A stretch of DNA of 64,000 nucleotides from Phragmites australis (taxonomy: Eukaryota > Streptophyta > Magnoliopsida > Poales > Poaceae): NCBI RefSeq assembly GCF_958298935.1, contig NC_084940.1, forward strand, positions 23,183,146 through 23,247,145, read 5' to 3'. Shown here piece after piece: positions 23,641 through 35,200 of this stretch; the stretch's first letter is position 1, and every line of letters begins with the position of its first letter. The position numbers were made by a program, and so were the translations under genes. The notes under the pieces are model-generated. The model saw only the letters and a list, made by a program, of their open reading frames with translations. It had not been told where the DNA came from and did no database searches.

Positions 23641-24123
23641 ATCATTCGACGACCCGAAGGGTCCCGTCGTCAGGGTGTCATCCAGTCAAAGGCCCAATGC
23701 CGCATTTAATAGGCACGCGCGGCTTGACATCCCGACATCCTGACATTCTCAGCTGCCCATGCCCCAGTGTCAGACCCTGCCATGCACTGGCAGGGGGGGC
23801 GTGGGTCCATTAAATGCACGGGTCCCGTCCCGTTTCATCCGGGTGCCTCGGGATAACGTTGCCAAGATCGAAGCGCTCCGTCTGCCACCCTGCCATGGCA
23901 GAAGAACAAGACAGGGTGGGCGCACCGGACACCTCTGAGGCTGCCCGGTGGGCCCCCTTTATGGCGCCCGAGGGCTTCCACAGTGGCGGGTGGTCGAATG
24001 CGCGCCGCCTTTCTCCACCGCCCCTGTCACTTCGCCAAGACGAAATGATTACGCCTTTCTCCGTGGCACCTTGGCATTCGCATCCCCTCTTTCCCATTCA
24101 GGATATGTTGAGGTCGGCGCGCC

Positions 24124-24132
24124 TATAAAAGG
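24124..24132 (+). promoter_or_regulatory. LTR TATA box (5' LTR)
   Basis: 'tataaaagg', matching 37005-37013 in the 3' LTR. It should start the genomic RNA about 30 bp downstream, near 24155. Confidence 0.75.
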
Positions 24133-24528
24133 AAAGGATAGAGAACACGTAAAAGAGAGACCGGAAGTGTGTGAAGAAGAGGACGCAGACACTCGAACCA
24201 GCTCAAGCCAAGCTAGAACACGAGAGCCTCAAGCTCTTTGTAAACGGCTCTCCCCTTGGAACCAGATACATCCTTGAAGAATTCCCTTCAAGGATAAATA
24301 TAGCGCTCACACAGGAGTAGGGTGTTACGCCTCCGTGCGGCCCGAACCTATCTAAACCCCGGTGCACCCATTTTTCTCGCATTAGGGCAATCATCTCCCA
24401 CCAGCCATCGCATTTGTTTCCGTTTCCGCTTATTTCCCAAACAAGCTTTTCCAGGATCATCCCCCCGGCCGAATCTCTAAAAAGGGGTCTCTCGGGATCC
24501 CTGCGACAGGAGTTCACCCTCCGACAGC

Positions 24529-24548
24529 TGGCGCGCCAGGTAGGGGGG
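24529..24548 (+). promoter_or_regulatory. Primer-binding site of Tat element 2
   Basis: 'tggcgcgccaggtagggggg' begins two bases after the LTR end, the position where a host tRNA primes minus-strand synthesis. The sequence type is common in grass gypsy elements. The tRNA is not assigned. Confidence 0.75.
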
Positions 24549-24592
24549 AATATCCCTGGATTGTTTGTTTCACTTTTTTTTCCCAGGAAAAG

Positions 24593-25921
24593 ATGGCCGG
24601 CGGGCACCGTCTCCAGCGTTCCGGCTCCACTTCCAGTGACGGAGCGCTGCCCGACGCCCGACAAAGCCCCATCGCTGCTGCGTACCAGCGGCAGCCGCCA
24701 TCCACGTGCGCGGTTTTTCCCGCTCAAGGGGATCAAGGCGCTGGGCCCATCAGGGCCGCCGCCACCGCTGCCGACGTACTTTCCGACCCCCAGCAGGTGG
24801 TCGGAACCCCAGCAGCTAGGTCCGCCTCTGGACCACGTCGAGTGCCGCCTCGGCGCAGGCTCGCTTTCAGCGAGGCCAGCCCAGGGAGCGCGCTGCTTGC
24901 AGCACATGCTCTCCTCAGGCACCCGCCCGTTCAGGCCACGCCAAACACTCCGGAAGGCCGGTGGATACAAGATGTCGTCGCTTTGGTCGGCACTGCTCGT
25001 CGCCAGGTGCAAGCCGGGAGTCCTCGTGCCACTTCTCAGCATGGTGCCGCCAGAGCCGGCTCCTCAACGGGCAACACCCGCACGGGCCGAGGGGTCTCCA
25101 GGCGGAGCGCCGTCCCCTTGGCCGTGTCTGAAGCCCGGGACCTCCGCTTGCGCCTTGACGATCGGAGGGGCCACGAGGATGCCCGAGTTACTCTCGAGCG
25201 TCAGCGGGAGACCCGGCAGGGGGTTAGGGCAGAGGACCAGGCTTCCTCTCTCCCGGCCCGCGGCCACCGGGGATCCCCGGCTCACCGCTTCTCGCCACCG
25301 AGGACCCCCGCTCGCGCTGCGGGGTACGGCACCGGTTGCCGTGCCTTCACCACCAAGCTCCGCCGGGTTAGGTGGCCTTCCAAGTTCCGCCCTGAGCTGC
25401 CGGAGAAGTACGACGGGTCCATCGACCCCGTCGAGTTCCTCCAGATCTACACGACGGCCGTCCAAGCGGCCGGAGGCAGCGAAAAGGTGATGGTAAACTA
25501 CTTTCATGTTGCCCTGAGGGGCTCCGCCCGCTCTTGGCTTATGAACTTACCCCCTGGGTCTATCGGCTCCTGGGATGACCTGTGCCACCAGTTCGTGGCC
25601 AACTTTCAGGGCACGTTTACGCGCCCCGGTTTGGAGTGCGACCTTCATGCCGTCCAACAGCAGGAGGGGGAAACGCTACGGCGCTTTATACAGCGCTTCA
25701 GCCAGGTTCACAACACCATTCCTCGAGTGGCCCCCCATGCTGTTATTGTTGCTTTTCGGCAGGGCGTCCGTGATGAGCGGATGCTCGAGAAGCTAGGTAC
25801 GCACGAGATCGAGACCACTGCGGAACTCTTCGCACTGGCCGATAAGTGCGCCAAGGCTGCGGAGGCCAGTGTGGCATGCTCCTCGCCCCGCTTCCGACCA
25901 GCCAAGTTCTTCCCGCTCTGA
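24593..25921 (+). pseudogene. Gag of Tat element 2, frame-broken at its 3' end
   Basis: The nucleocapsid precursor that packages element RNA. The start is the first ATG after the primer site. Residues 1-270 are a low-complexity Arg/Pro/Ala-rich region. Residues about 270-430 form the retrotransposon gag domain (KYDGSIDPVEFLQIY, ARSWLMNLPPGSIGSWDDLC, GETLRRFIQRFSQVHNTIP, LADKCAKAAEA). The frame then stops at 25919-25921. The natural continuation (WHAPRPASDQPSSSRSDKR) is one base out of register, so an indel near 25865-25870 separates gag from pro-pol. In relatives gag and pol are commonly one frame, so mutation is likelier than programmed shifting. The zinc-knuckle-like CPIHLTRWHDLTEC follows in the next frame (about 26210). 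Confidence 0.85.
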
Positions 25922-28900
25922 TAAGCGGGAAAAGAAAAAGAGAAGGAAGCGCGAGGCCGCTCCCGTTGAGCCAGCCCAAGTCCCCGCTCACAGGGTGCCG
26001 CAAGAGCCCGATCACCGGCAAGAGCGTCGGCCGGGTGTCGATCGGCGCCCCGTCAGGGCCCCTGCTCGGGCTCCTCCTCGGGCCTCTGTGCCCGCGAGGG
26101 CCCCGGCACCGGCTAGGGCACCAGCTCCAGCAAGAGCCCCGGCCCCTGGCCGAGCTCCTGTTCCAGCGAGGGCCCCCGCTCCCGCGGGGCCCGAGCCAGG
26201 TAAATGGTGTCCCATACACCTGACCAGATGGCACGACCTCACGGAGTGTCGTACGGTCAAAGGACTCGTGGAGCAGCGCCAGAGGGAGCGCGACGAGTCC
26301 CGCGGAGGAGGCGATACCGAGGTCGTCCCCAGCAACGCCGAGCTCGGCTTCCAGGAGCCCGAGCATGCGGTCGCCTTCATCGACGGGGGCGCTTACACAC
26401 CCTGCTCACGCCGTGGCATCAAGGTCATGCGATGCGAAGTATGCTCGGCAACCCCAAGCGAGGAGGTCACAAGGTCCCTAAGATGGTCGGATACTTCAAT
26501 CACCTTTAGCATGGCTGATCACCCCGCCAGTACTGCAGCCGTGGGACGGCTACCTCTGGTAGTATCCCCCACTGTCTGCAATGTCAAGGTCGGCAGGGTG
26601 CTGATCGACGGTGGTGCTGGCCTCAACCTCCTTTCTAAGGAGGCTTTTGAGAAGCTACAAGTATCTTCCCGATGCCTAAAGCCGTCACTCCCCTTCTGTG
26701 GAGTAACCCCCGGGCACTCCCTGCCCCTCGGGCAGGTTGAGTTGCCTGTCACGTTCGGGAGCCGGGACAACTTCCGCACGGAGTGCGTCCTCTTCGATGT
26801 CGCGGAGCTCCCTCTCCCCTACAACGCCATCCTCGGGCGTCCGGCGCTTGCCAAGTTTATGATGGCCGTGCATTATGCATACCTTACGGTTAAGATGCCC
26901 GGCCCCGCAGGCTCTATCTCCGTGATCGCCGACTCCAGCGGCGCCGTCTCCTGCACTGAACAGTCATACATGGCTCTGGTCTCAGCGCAGGCCGAGGTTG
27001 ATGGCTCTACAGGGGGCCCGGGACCCTCTTCATCCAGACCCCGACTCGCCGCCGACACCTCTGTTCCAACGAAGGAGGTCGAGGTGGGCGAAGACGCTAC
27101 CGAGGTTGTCCGTATCGGCAGCGACCTGGGCAGTAAATAGGAAAGCGCGCTCGTCGCCTTCCTCCGGGCTAACGTAGACGTGTTTGCCTGGCAACCGTCC
27201 GACATGCCCGGGATCCCTAGGGAGGTGATCGAGCATCATTTGGCCGTGCGTCCGGACGCCCGCCCAGTGAAGCAGAAGGTCCGGCGGCAGGCGCCAGAGC
27301 GCCAGGAGTTTATCCGCGAGCAGGTCAGCAAGCTCCTCGACGCCGGATTCATCCGAGAAGTCCTCCACCCCGACTGGCTAGCAAACCCAGTCATCGTCCC
27401 GAAGGCCAACGGCAAGCTTCGCATGTGCGTGGACTACACCGACCTTAACAAGGCTTGTCCTAAAGATCCCTTCCCCTTACCTCGCATTGATCAAATTATA
27501 GATTCAACTGCGGGATGTGATCTTTTATGCTTCCTAGATGCAAACTCTGGGTATCACCAGATTCGCATGGCCGTGGGGGACGAGGAAAAAACTGCTTTTA
27601 CTACCCCGGTGGGGACTTATTGCTACATGTCAATGCCTTTCGGCCTGCGCAACGCTGGATCCTCCTTCCAGCGCGCTATTCGTATCACTCTTAACTCGCA
27701 GGTTGGTCGCAACGTCGAGGCTTACATCGACGATCTCGTGGTCAAAACCCGAGACCGCGCCACCCTACTCGAGGACCTTGCCGAGACTTTCAACAGTCTC
27801 CGCTCTACCCGCCTCAAGCTCAACCAGGAGAAATGTGTCTTCGAGGTGCCGGCGGGCAAGCTCCTTGGTTTCTTGGTCTCTGGCCGAGGGATCGAGGTCA
27901 ATCCAGAGAAGATCCGGGCCATCGAGCAGATGCGACCCCCGGTTCGACTCAAGGAAGTCCAGCGCCTCGCCGGCTGCATGGCAGCCCTCGGGCGCTTCAT
28001 CTCCAAGCTCGGGGAGCGAGGGCTCCCCCTCTTCAAGCTTCTGAAGAAATCCGGTCATTTTGACTGGACGCCGGAGGCCGAGCAGGCCTTCCGCGACTTA
28101 AAGAAGTACCTTACTTCGCCACCCGTGTTGGTGGCTCCTTCTCAAGGTGAGCCCCTGCTGCTCTACGTTTTGGCCACTCCTCAGGTTGTGAGCGTAGTAC
28201 TAGTGGTGGAGCGCGACGAGTGTTCGGGGCCGGGTGCTGGGTCCCAGCTCCCAGAGGCCCCCGACCACTCACTTGTCCTCGCGGCTCCCCCTGGGCAAGG
28301 GGTCGAGCCCAAACACACTGCTCTTCCCAGCCAAGGAATCGAGCCCGAATGCCCGGCCAGCCCCGACCATACCGCCGACCCTGGGGGCTGTGGCAGCCCC
28401 CCGGGTGGGGCCACCATCCGGGCCCGCCGGGTACAGCGACCGGTGTACTTCGTTAGCGAGGTCCTCCGGGAGGCCAAGACAAGGTATCCCCAGGCACAGA
28501 AGCTACTCTATGCCGTGCTCATCACCTCCCGGAAGCTGCGCCACTACTTCCAGGTGCACAAGATCTCGGTGGTTACCACTTATCCACTGGGACCCATTCT
28601 CCGGAACCGGGAAGGCACCGGGCGCGTTGTCAAATGGGCGGTTGAGCTGGCGGAGTTCGACCTACACTTCGTCTGTCGCCAGGCAATCAAAAGCCAGGCG
28701 CTCTCTGACTTTTTGGCAGAGTGGACGCCCGTCCCCTGCGTCGTCCCAGAAGAGGTCTCTGCCTATCCTGGGCACGACGCGCCCGGGTACTGGGTTATGC
28801 ACTTCGATGGCTCCCTCTCGCTGAAAGGTGCAGGGGCCGGAGTGGTTCTCACCTCCCCAACGGGTGAAGAGCTCCGGTACGTCGTACAGTTGCAGTTCCG

Positions 28901-30596
28901 CGCATCCAACAACATGGTGGAGTATGAAGGTCTCATCGCCGGCCTCCGGGCTGCGGTGGGGCTCGGGATTCATCGCCTCCTGGTCAAAGGGGACTCCCAA
29001 CTGGTCGTCAACCAGGTATCCAAGGAGTACCAGTGCACGGATCCTCAAATGGCGGCGTACGTGGCTGCAGTCAGAAAGCTCGAGAGACGCTTCGACGGCA
29101 TCGAATTGCGGCATATCCCTCGCCGCGACAATGCTCCGGCCGACGAGCTCTCTCGCCTGGCCTCCTCACGTGCGCGCGTCCCTGTCGGAGTCTTTGAAGA
29201 AAGACTCGCACGGCCTTCCGTCCTGCCTGCCGAACAGGATGAAGGGGAAACCTCGAACTTAATTCAGGGGACCCCGGCGGTGCCCTCAGTGGGAAGCCCC
29301 GTCAGGGCGCCGCCGTCCGGCGAGTGCGCTGTGCTCGCCGAACGTTATCAAGATGCCTCGTGGATGTCTGACATCCGAGGGTACTTGAAAGAAAAGTTCC
29401 TACCCGAGGATGAGGCGTCTGCCGAAAGAGTTGCTCGCCAGTCCAGGCGCTATGCCATAGTAGATGGGGATCTCTACCGACGTAGCGCAGGAGGTGTCCT
29501 CCTGAAATGCATCTCTCGGGCAGAAGGCGGCGATCTTCTCGCTGAGGTCCACGAGGGCGAGTGCGGTGGCCATTCATCGTTCCGCACGCTGGTCGGGAAG
29601 GCCTTCCGGCAAGGTTTCTACTGGCCTACAGCTCTCCAGGATGCTTCCGAGCTGGTTCGGCGCTGCAGGGCGTGCCAGTTCCATGCAAAGTAGATTCACC
29701 AGCCAGCTCAGGCTCTCCATACCATTCCCCTGTCATGGCCTTTCGCGGTCTGGGGTTTGGACATTCTGGGTCCATTCCCCCGAGCAGTCGGGGGCTATGC
29801 ATACCTATATGTCACTATCGACAAATTCACCAAGTGGCCGGAGGCGGTCCCAGTCGTCAAGGTGACCAAAAACACGGCGCTCCAGTTTATCTGCAGCATC
29901 ACCAGCCGCTTCGGTGTCCCGAACCGGATCATCACCGACAACGGCACCCAGTTCACTAGTGCCTTGTTCGGGGACTATTGCGAAGATCTCGGCATCAAGC
30001 TTTGCTTCGCTTCCGTCGCTCATCCTCGGAGTAACGGGCAGGTCGAGCGCGCCAACGCAGAGATACTGAAGGGCCTCAAAACCCGGACCTATAACGTGCT
30101 CGCTAAGCACGGGAAGGGATGGGTAGACGAGCTGCCAGCCGTGCTGTGGGCCAATCGGACTACGCCAAGCCGCGCCACCGGGGAGACTCCTTTCTTCCTC
30201 GTCTATGGCGCCGAAGCAGTCCTCCCCTCCGAGCTCACTCTGGGCTCCCCTCGAGTGCATGCATACTCTGAGGGTGAGCAGGAGCGGCAAAGACGCGACG
30301 ACGTGGACTACCTGGAAGAGCGCCGACGGCGTGCCGCTGTCCGGGCACCTCGGTATCAGCAGAGTCTGCGGCGTTATCATCTGCGCCATCTCCGGGCCCG
30401 GTCTCTCGAGGTGGGGGACCTAGTTCTCTGACGCGTCCAGTCGCGCGAAGGAATGAATAAGCTATCCCCTGTGTGGGAAGGTCCCTTCACCGTGATCGCG
30501 GTCCCCCGGGCAGGTTCTTTCAGGTTGGCGACGGAGGAAGGACAGCCACTCCCGAATCCGTGGAACATCGAGCATCTCCGACGCTTCTACCCGTAG
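25869..30596 (+). pseudogene. Pro-pol of Tat element 2: protease, RT, RNase H, integrase
   Basis: One reading frame interrupted by TAG (27138), TAG (29691) and TGA (30429), ending TAG at 30594. After a basic linker and an Ala/Pro/Arg repeat region come a zinc-knuckle-like motif and aspartic protease (LIDGGAGLNLL; Asp codon 26607). RT has [30 protein letters not shown] and YIDD (27723-27734). An unusual Pro/Gly-rich stretch (about 28220-28435) splits the RT-RNase H connection. RNase H has MHFDGS (Asp 28806), VEYEGL and GDSQLV. Integrase has the HHCC zinc site (His 29550, His 29571, Cys 29664, Cys 29673) and a DD35E core (Asp 29760, Asp 29937, Glu 30045). The order RT-RNase H-INT defines Ty3/gypsy. 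Catalytic residues are intact, so the copy was disabled recently. Confidence 0.93.
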
Positions 30597-32268
30597 ATGG
30601 TCGTACTCACGGCTCAGGTCAGCAAGGCCGGGGGCTTCTCCCCGCCCGAGCAGTCTGAAGGCTTCGCCCCGTGGGGTAAGTCGCTGTCGCCCAACCTTGT
30701 AAATATTGCACATTAAGTATTTCAATAAGCAATCGCTATGTCAAAATACTTTTTCTGGATTCCGTATGTTTAATCTGTCTGGTGAGGAGCTCGGTTGTGC
30801 GAGAAAAAGTTCGCTCTCTCTCTTTCCCCGCTGACAAAAGAATCCCGATCGGTATGCATGCGAGCAGTCGCCGCTGACTTACGTCCGCCATGGTAGGCTG
30901 TGGTGTTCGGTGTCGTGACAGGCTCCCGGGCACTACCGAGTTTCGGGGTGCTCCGGGTAATCCCATCGCTCGAGCTGCTAGAGTAGTCCGGAGCTCGGGC
31001 CCCCGGAGCGGGCTGTCGGTGCTCGGTCTGGTCTGTCATACCCGGGCGCCACCAAACCATAGGACCTCTGGGTTATGCCTCTGCCCGCTCTTGTCCGCCG
31101 GTTTGGGTGTTCGAGAGGTCTCGGGTCGAAAACAAGAGTAGTCTATAACAAGTACCGCCCTGGCAGAGCGCGCCAGACAAAGAAATCCTATTTTCTCTTT
31201 TAAAGTCACAGGATGGCGATCACAAGCAGCTCGGCCGCGAGGGCTTCAATGCCCCGGTCTTTGGTCGGCCCCAAGGGTCCTCGGGTGGTCCTACCACTTA
31301 GGCGTGGGTGGTCGAGATCACCCGACCCTGGGAGCCTCGTGCACCTCCAGGCGCTCGGGCGCCCCGTTAAAAGAATTAAGTTCCCGACACCTGAACTCGG
31401 AAGCACATCCCTCCTGGATCGATGGGCCGGAAGGCCGACAGCTGTCCGGTGAGTGGTTATATTCAGACAAATCTACCTTCAGTAAATTTATGTTCCCGAG
31501 TCATTCTCGGGGGCTCTCGCGCCTTAATCTGTTCGGTGAGGTGGTTTCCTCGCACGCAAAAAACCCTGCCGCGTGTCTACTTTTTCCCAGAACGACAGAG
31601 CAGTTTGCAGAAAAGAGTAGCGTGCTTGCGATAATGTCTGACCGAAGCCCTTCGTGGTGGTCGTGGTGTTCGGTCCGCTTTTAAGGACCCCGAGCACTAC
31701 CGAGTCCTCGGGTGCCCTGGGTAATCCTATCGCTCGAGCTACTCGGGTAGTCCGGAGCTCAGGCCTCGGGGGCGGGCTGTCAGTGCTCGGTCTGGCCCGT
31801 TTTAAGCCCGGGCACCACCGGACCGCGAGGACTCTTGGTCACATTCTCGCCCGCACGCGTCTCCCTTCTACTAACTGAGTGGTCGGAAAGTGAAAAAGTG
31901 TTCATTAGGCACGGCGTGTTCCGGGCGGGATCGATCTATCTCCCGGACAAGGGAGTCTGTGTCTTCATTTCTTAACCTAGGCAATGCGGACTCACGAGAG
32001 CTCGAGGGCTGGCTGCGCCAACGTCAGCGATCGGAACAACTTCATTTCTCGGGGATGGGAAGGTCGGGAACGGCCCGACTGAGTACTCCCCGGGACTTCC
32101 AGGCAGAACACCAGAAGAAACATCAAACACACAGAGAAATTGGAGTTGCGAGCCCAAGGAGAAGCTGCCATTATATTCACAAGACATATACAAGGCGTTT
32201 TCTAAGGGTTCACTCCTAATATTTACATCCATTAAGACGGCAAAAGAAAGACAAAGGCTACAAAAGAT
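30597..32268. repeat. Tat element 2 spacer with two ~765-bp tandem units
   Basis: No gene. Two diverged copies of a long unit lie head to tail: 'taatctgt(c/t)(t/c)ggtgagg' at about 30770 and 31527, and 'gtgttcggt' through 'gctcgagct', 'tagtccggagctc', 'gggctgtc(g/a)gtgctcggtctgg', 'cccgggc(g/a)ccacc' at about 30902-31090 and 31667-31860. A third unit may begin near 31880. It separates the converging 3' ends of pol and the antisense gene, so it should carry their polyadenylation signals. I could not pick specific ones. Confidence 0.7.
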
Positions 32269-35200
32269 CTAGTCGGCGCCAGAGGCGTCGGCTGAATCCT
32301 CTGAGTCATCCCCGGGGGCTGGCGGCGGCGGCACCTCTCGCCTGAAGCTGGCCGCCACCACGGAGGCGGTACTCTGGACCGCTGCCCGGGCGGCCTCCCC
32401 CTCAGCCTCGACCACTCCCTCCCACGCCGGCTCCAGTGGGAAGTTCGGTTCCCTGCTTCGGTAGCAGGCCAGGACGTGCTCGGCCACGGCACGTGCCAAG
32501 CCACGTCCCTCCCGGGCGGCAAGTTCCTGGACTGCCCAAGGCAGGGTCTCGAGGCGCTCGCAGACCTGCTGCAGCCCCAACACTTGTCGTGCGGGGCCGT
32601 CGCCCTTCTTATCGTCGACAAGCCGTCCGAGACCACCCTTCTCCACGGCCCATCGCATCCGCCGGAGTATGTCCTCCAGCATATGCTCGAGGTTGACCCG
32701 CGAGACAAAGGTGGTCTCAAGCTTCTCCTTGGCGGCCCGCAGCTGTGCCTCGAGTCCCTGGTCCCCGGCCGGACCGGAAGAACCGCCAGCCACGGCGGGG
32801 GCGGCAGCCTGCTTCGTCTTGGCCACCATCTCGGACAAGGCGCGTTCGCGGGCGGCCAGTTCCGCCTCGTGCTTCGCATTCTCCTCCGCCCTGTTAGCCG
32901 CGGCGGCCGCCGCAGCAGCAGCTTCGCCCTCTCGGCGACTCAGTTCGCCTTCTCGGCGACTCAGCTCATTCTCCCGCCGGGCCAACACATCCTCCTGCTG
33001 GGCCACCGAATCCTCCCGGGCACCGAGATCCGACGCCGATAGCTCGTTGTCCACTTCCCGGATGGAGACGTCCTCCTCCCAGCGCTTGAATTCTTCTCTG
33101 ATCTTCCGGAGGTCGTCTTCCCAGCGCTGGAGGTCGGCGCGCGTCTTCTCGGCCGCGCCCTCCCGGCAGGCCAGCTCGGCTTGCCGCTCCTCCGCAGCCT
33201 GCTCCCGGGCTGCGACTGCCACCTCCCTCTCCTGCGCCTGCCCCATCCTGGCGAGGGCCTCGGCCGCTTGCTGCCTCGACGCCTCAGCCAAGTGGGCGGC
33301 GTCTTCTCGTTCCCGCGCGGCTTCTGCCCGCGCGGTCTTCAGAATTTCTCGTTCCCGCGCGGCTTCCGCGTGGATGTCTTCTAGGAGCTTCTGCTCCCGC
33401 GCGGCTGCCGCACGGGCCTCCTCCTGGGCGCTCGCCAGCTGCGCCTTCTCCAGTGCCAGGCGGGCGCGCTCGGCCTCGAGCTCCCCCTCCTTGGCGTTCA
33501 CCACTGCGCCCAGCCGCCCAACCGCTACTTGGATGCCTTCAATGGCAGCCAGGAAAGGATCGGCGGGCTGACCGGGCACCGGTGGGGCCCAGGCTTCTCC
33601 GCAGAGTGCCTCCAGGGGGGCCGAGCTCTCTGCAGGGCCTTGCACCGCCATCCGCCCCGGGCTCTGCCTGCCCGGGGTAGGCTCCGCCGGAGCCAAGGTC
33701 TCGGACGGCGGCCGCATTCCCGCATCGGCCGCCCTGTCCACCGGCCCCGGCAGAACATCCACCTCCACCGTTATCCGCCCCGGGCTCTCCGCGCCCGGGG
33801 TAGGTTCCGCCGGTGCCCTTCTCTTGGCCGCCGCCTCCGCCTCTCTCCCAGGGGCCGCCACGTCAATAGGCGCCTCCGCCGTTCCTGTGCCGGCCTCCGT
33901 CGGCGCAGCGGGCGGGCTCGGCTCTGGCCCCGGCGCCTGTTCTCTCTCCGTCGCAGCAGCGCCTGCGGCCGGCCTACGGGAGACAAGTGAAAATTGTCAA
34001 AACTTAGTTCGGGCCGGAAATGCCCATGGAAAAGCAAGAAAGAAGACTCACCGATACCGCCATTTGGCCGCTGGGACCCTGATGTCCGGGTCCGGCGCCG
34101 TCGGTCCGGACTCCTCCCGCCGCCTCTTCCGCTGGGGGCTCGGCTGAGCCACTGCGCGGGCCATGGGTGCCGTCGTGAGGACCTCGGGTGCCGCCGCACG
34201 GGTCTCGGTCTCCGCCGTGCGGGTCGCGGGCGCTGATGCAGGCCCCATCCGCACCAGGCGCGGCTCCAGCACCGGAAATGCCGGCACTAGGATCAAGGCC
34301 CGGGGACGCTTTCCCCGGTCTCCCGGTGCCAACTCCTCAACAACTTCAGTGGCGCCCTCCTCTCTGGCACGGCGGCTGCTGCCTGCGGCGACCCCTTCGC
34401 CAGCCTGCACCGAACTGCCAGCAACCTCATCGCCAAGTAGTTCCTCCAGCCCGGGGAGTTCGGAGGCCTCAGGACTCCGGCTTCTTGGCCGGTCCACGGG
34501 CCCCTGGGCATCGAACTCCGGCAGCCCCGCCATAATGGCCACCCGGCTGGGGTTGGCGCAGAGCGCCATCTCCGGCCACGGGAGCTCCGTCCGGCTCATT
34601 TCCTCCATTCCGGTGATCACTCGGGTCATCCCCCGCAGCTCCGCCTGCCCCAGATCCCAGCTCGTGCCAATCTGGGTCCTGGTGATGTCCTCCGGCCCGG
34701 TGTAGAACCAGCTTGGCCGGGCCCGCTCTCGCAAGGGCGCCAACCGACGGCGCAGAAAGTCCACAACCACCATGACTGAGGTCAGCCCGCCCTCGCGCAG
34801 TTCCAGGATGCGCTCCAGCACCGGCTTCAGTCTTGCATCTTCTGGTGGCGGCGCCTCCCACGTCGATCGCCGAGGTTCCGCCGCCTTCTCTGGCAATTCG
34901 AGGCGCTCGTGGGGGTCGATGTCGACGAAGAACCAGTCCCGTCGCCATTCCTCCCACTTGCTACGTAGCACCTGGGGAATGTAATGGTCCCCCAGGCCTT
35001 CCCGGAGCCGAAGGTTGCAGCACCCCGCGACGTCCGCCGTGGAGTGCCCCCTCTTCTTCCCCACCGGCCGAAGGACGAAGAAATGGCGAAGCAGCGTCGC
35101 CGACGGCATCACCCCCACGAACATTTCGCAGAGATGCGCGAAGACCGCCAACGCCACGACGGAATTGGGGCTTAGGTGCACCATTTGAATGCCGTACGTC

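Larger units (their letters stand above)
23092..24526 (+). repeat. 5' LTR of Tat element 2
   Basis: TGTCGG...CCGACA, 1435 bp, near-identical to 35974-37407. U3 holds five 73-bp units (23276-23640), then a TATA box (tataaaagg, 24124-24132). A solo LTR of a related family is at 48785-53833. Confidence 0.95.

Noticed and set aside
23058..23813. 251-codon frame and several overlapping frames on both strands (also 35877-36737)
   Set aside because: They are translations of the 73-bp LTR tandem repeats. The same region is open in three or more frames, which marks a GC-rich array, not a gene.
24203..25042. 279-codon minus-strand frame opposite gag
   Set aside because: No family resemblance, spans LTR and primer site, and is antisense to a recognisable gag.
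32669..33571. 300-codon Ser/Ala-rich plus-strand frame
   Set aside because: It is the mirror of the coiled-coil exon of the antisense gene, where Glu/Ala/Arg codons read as Ser/Ala/Arg on the other strand.
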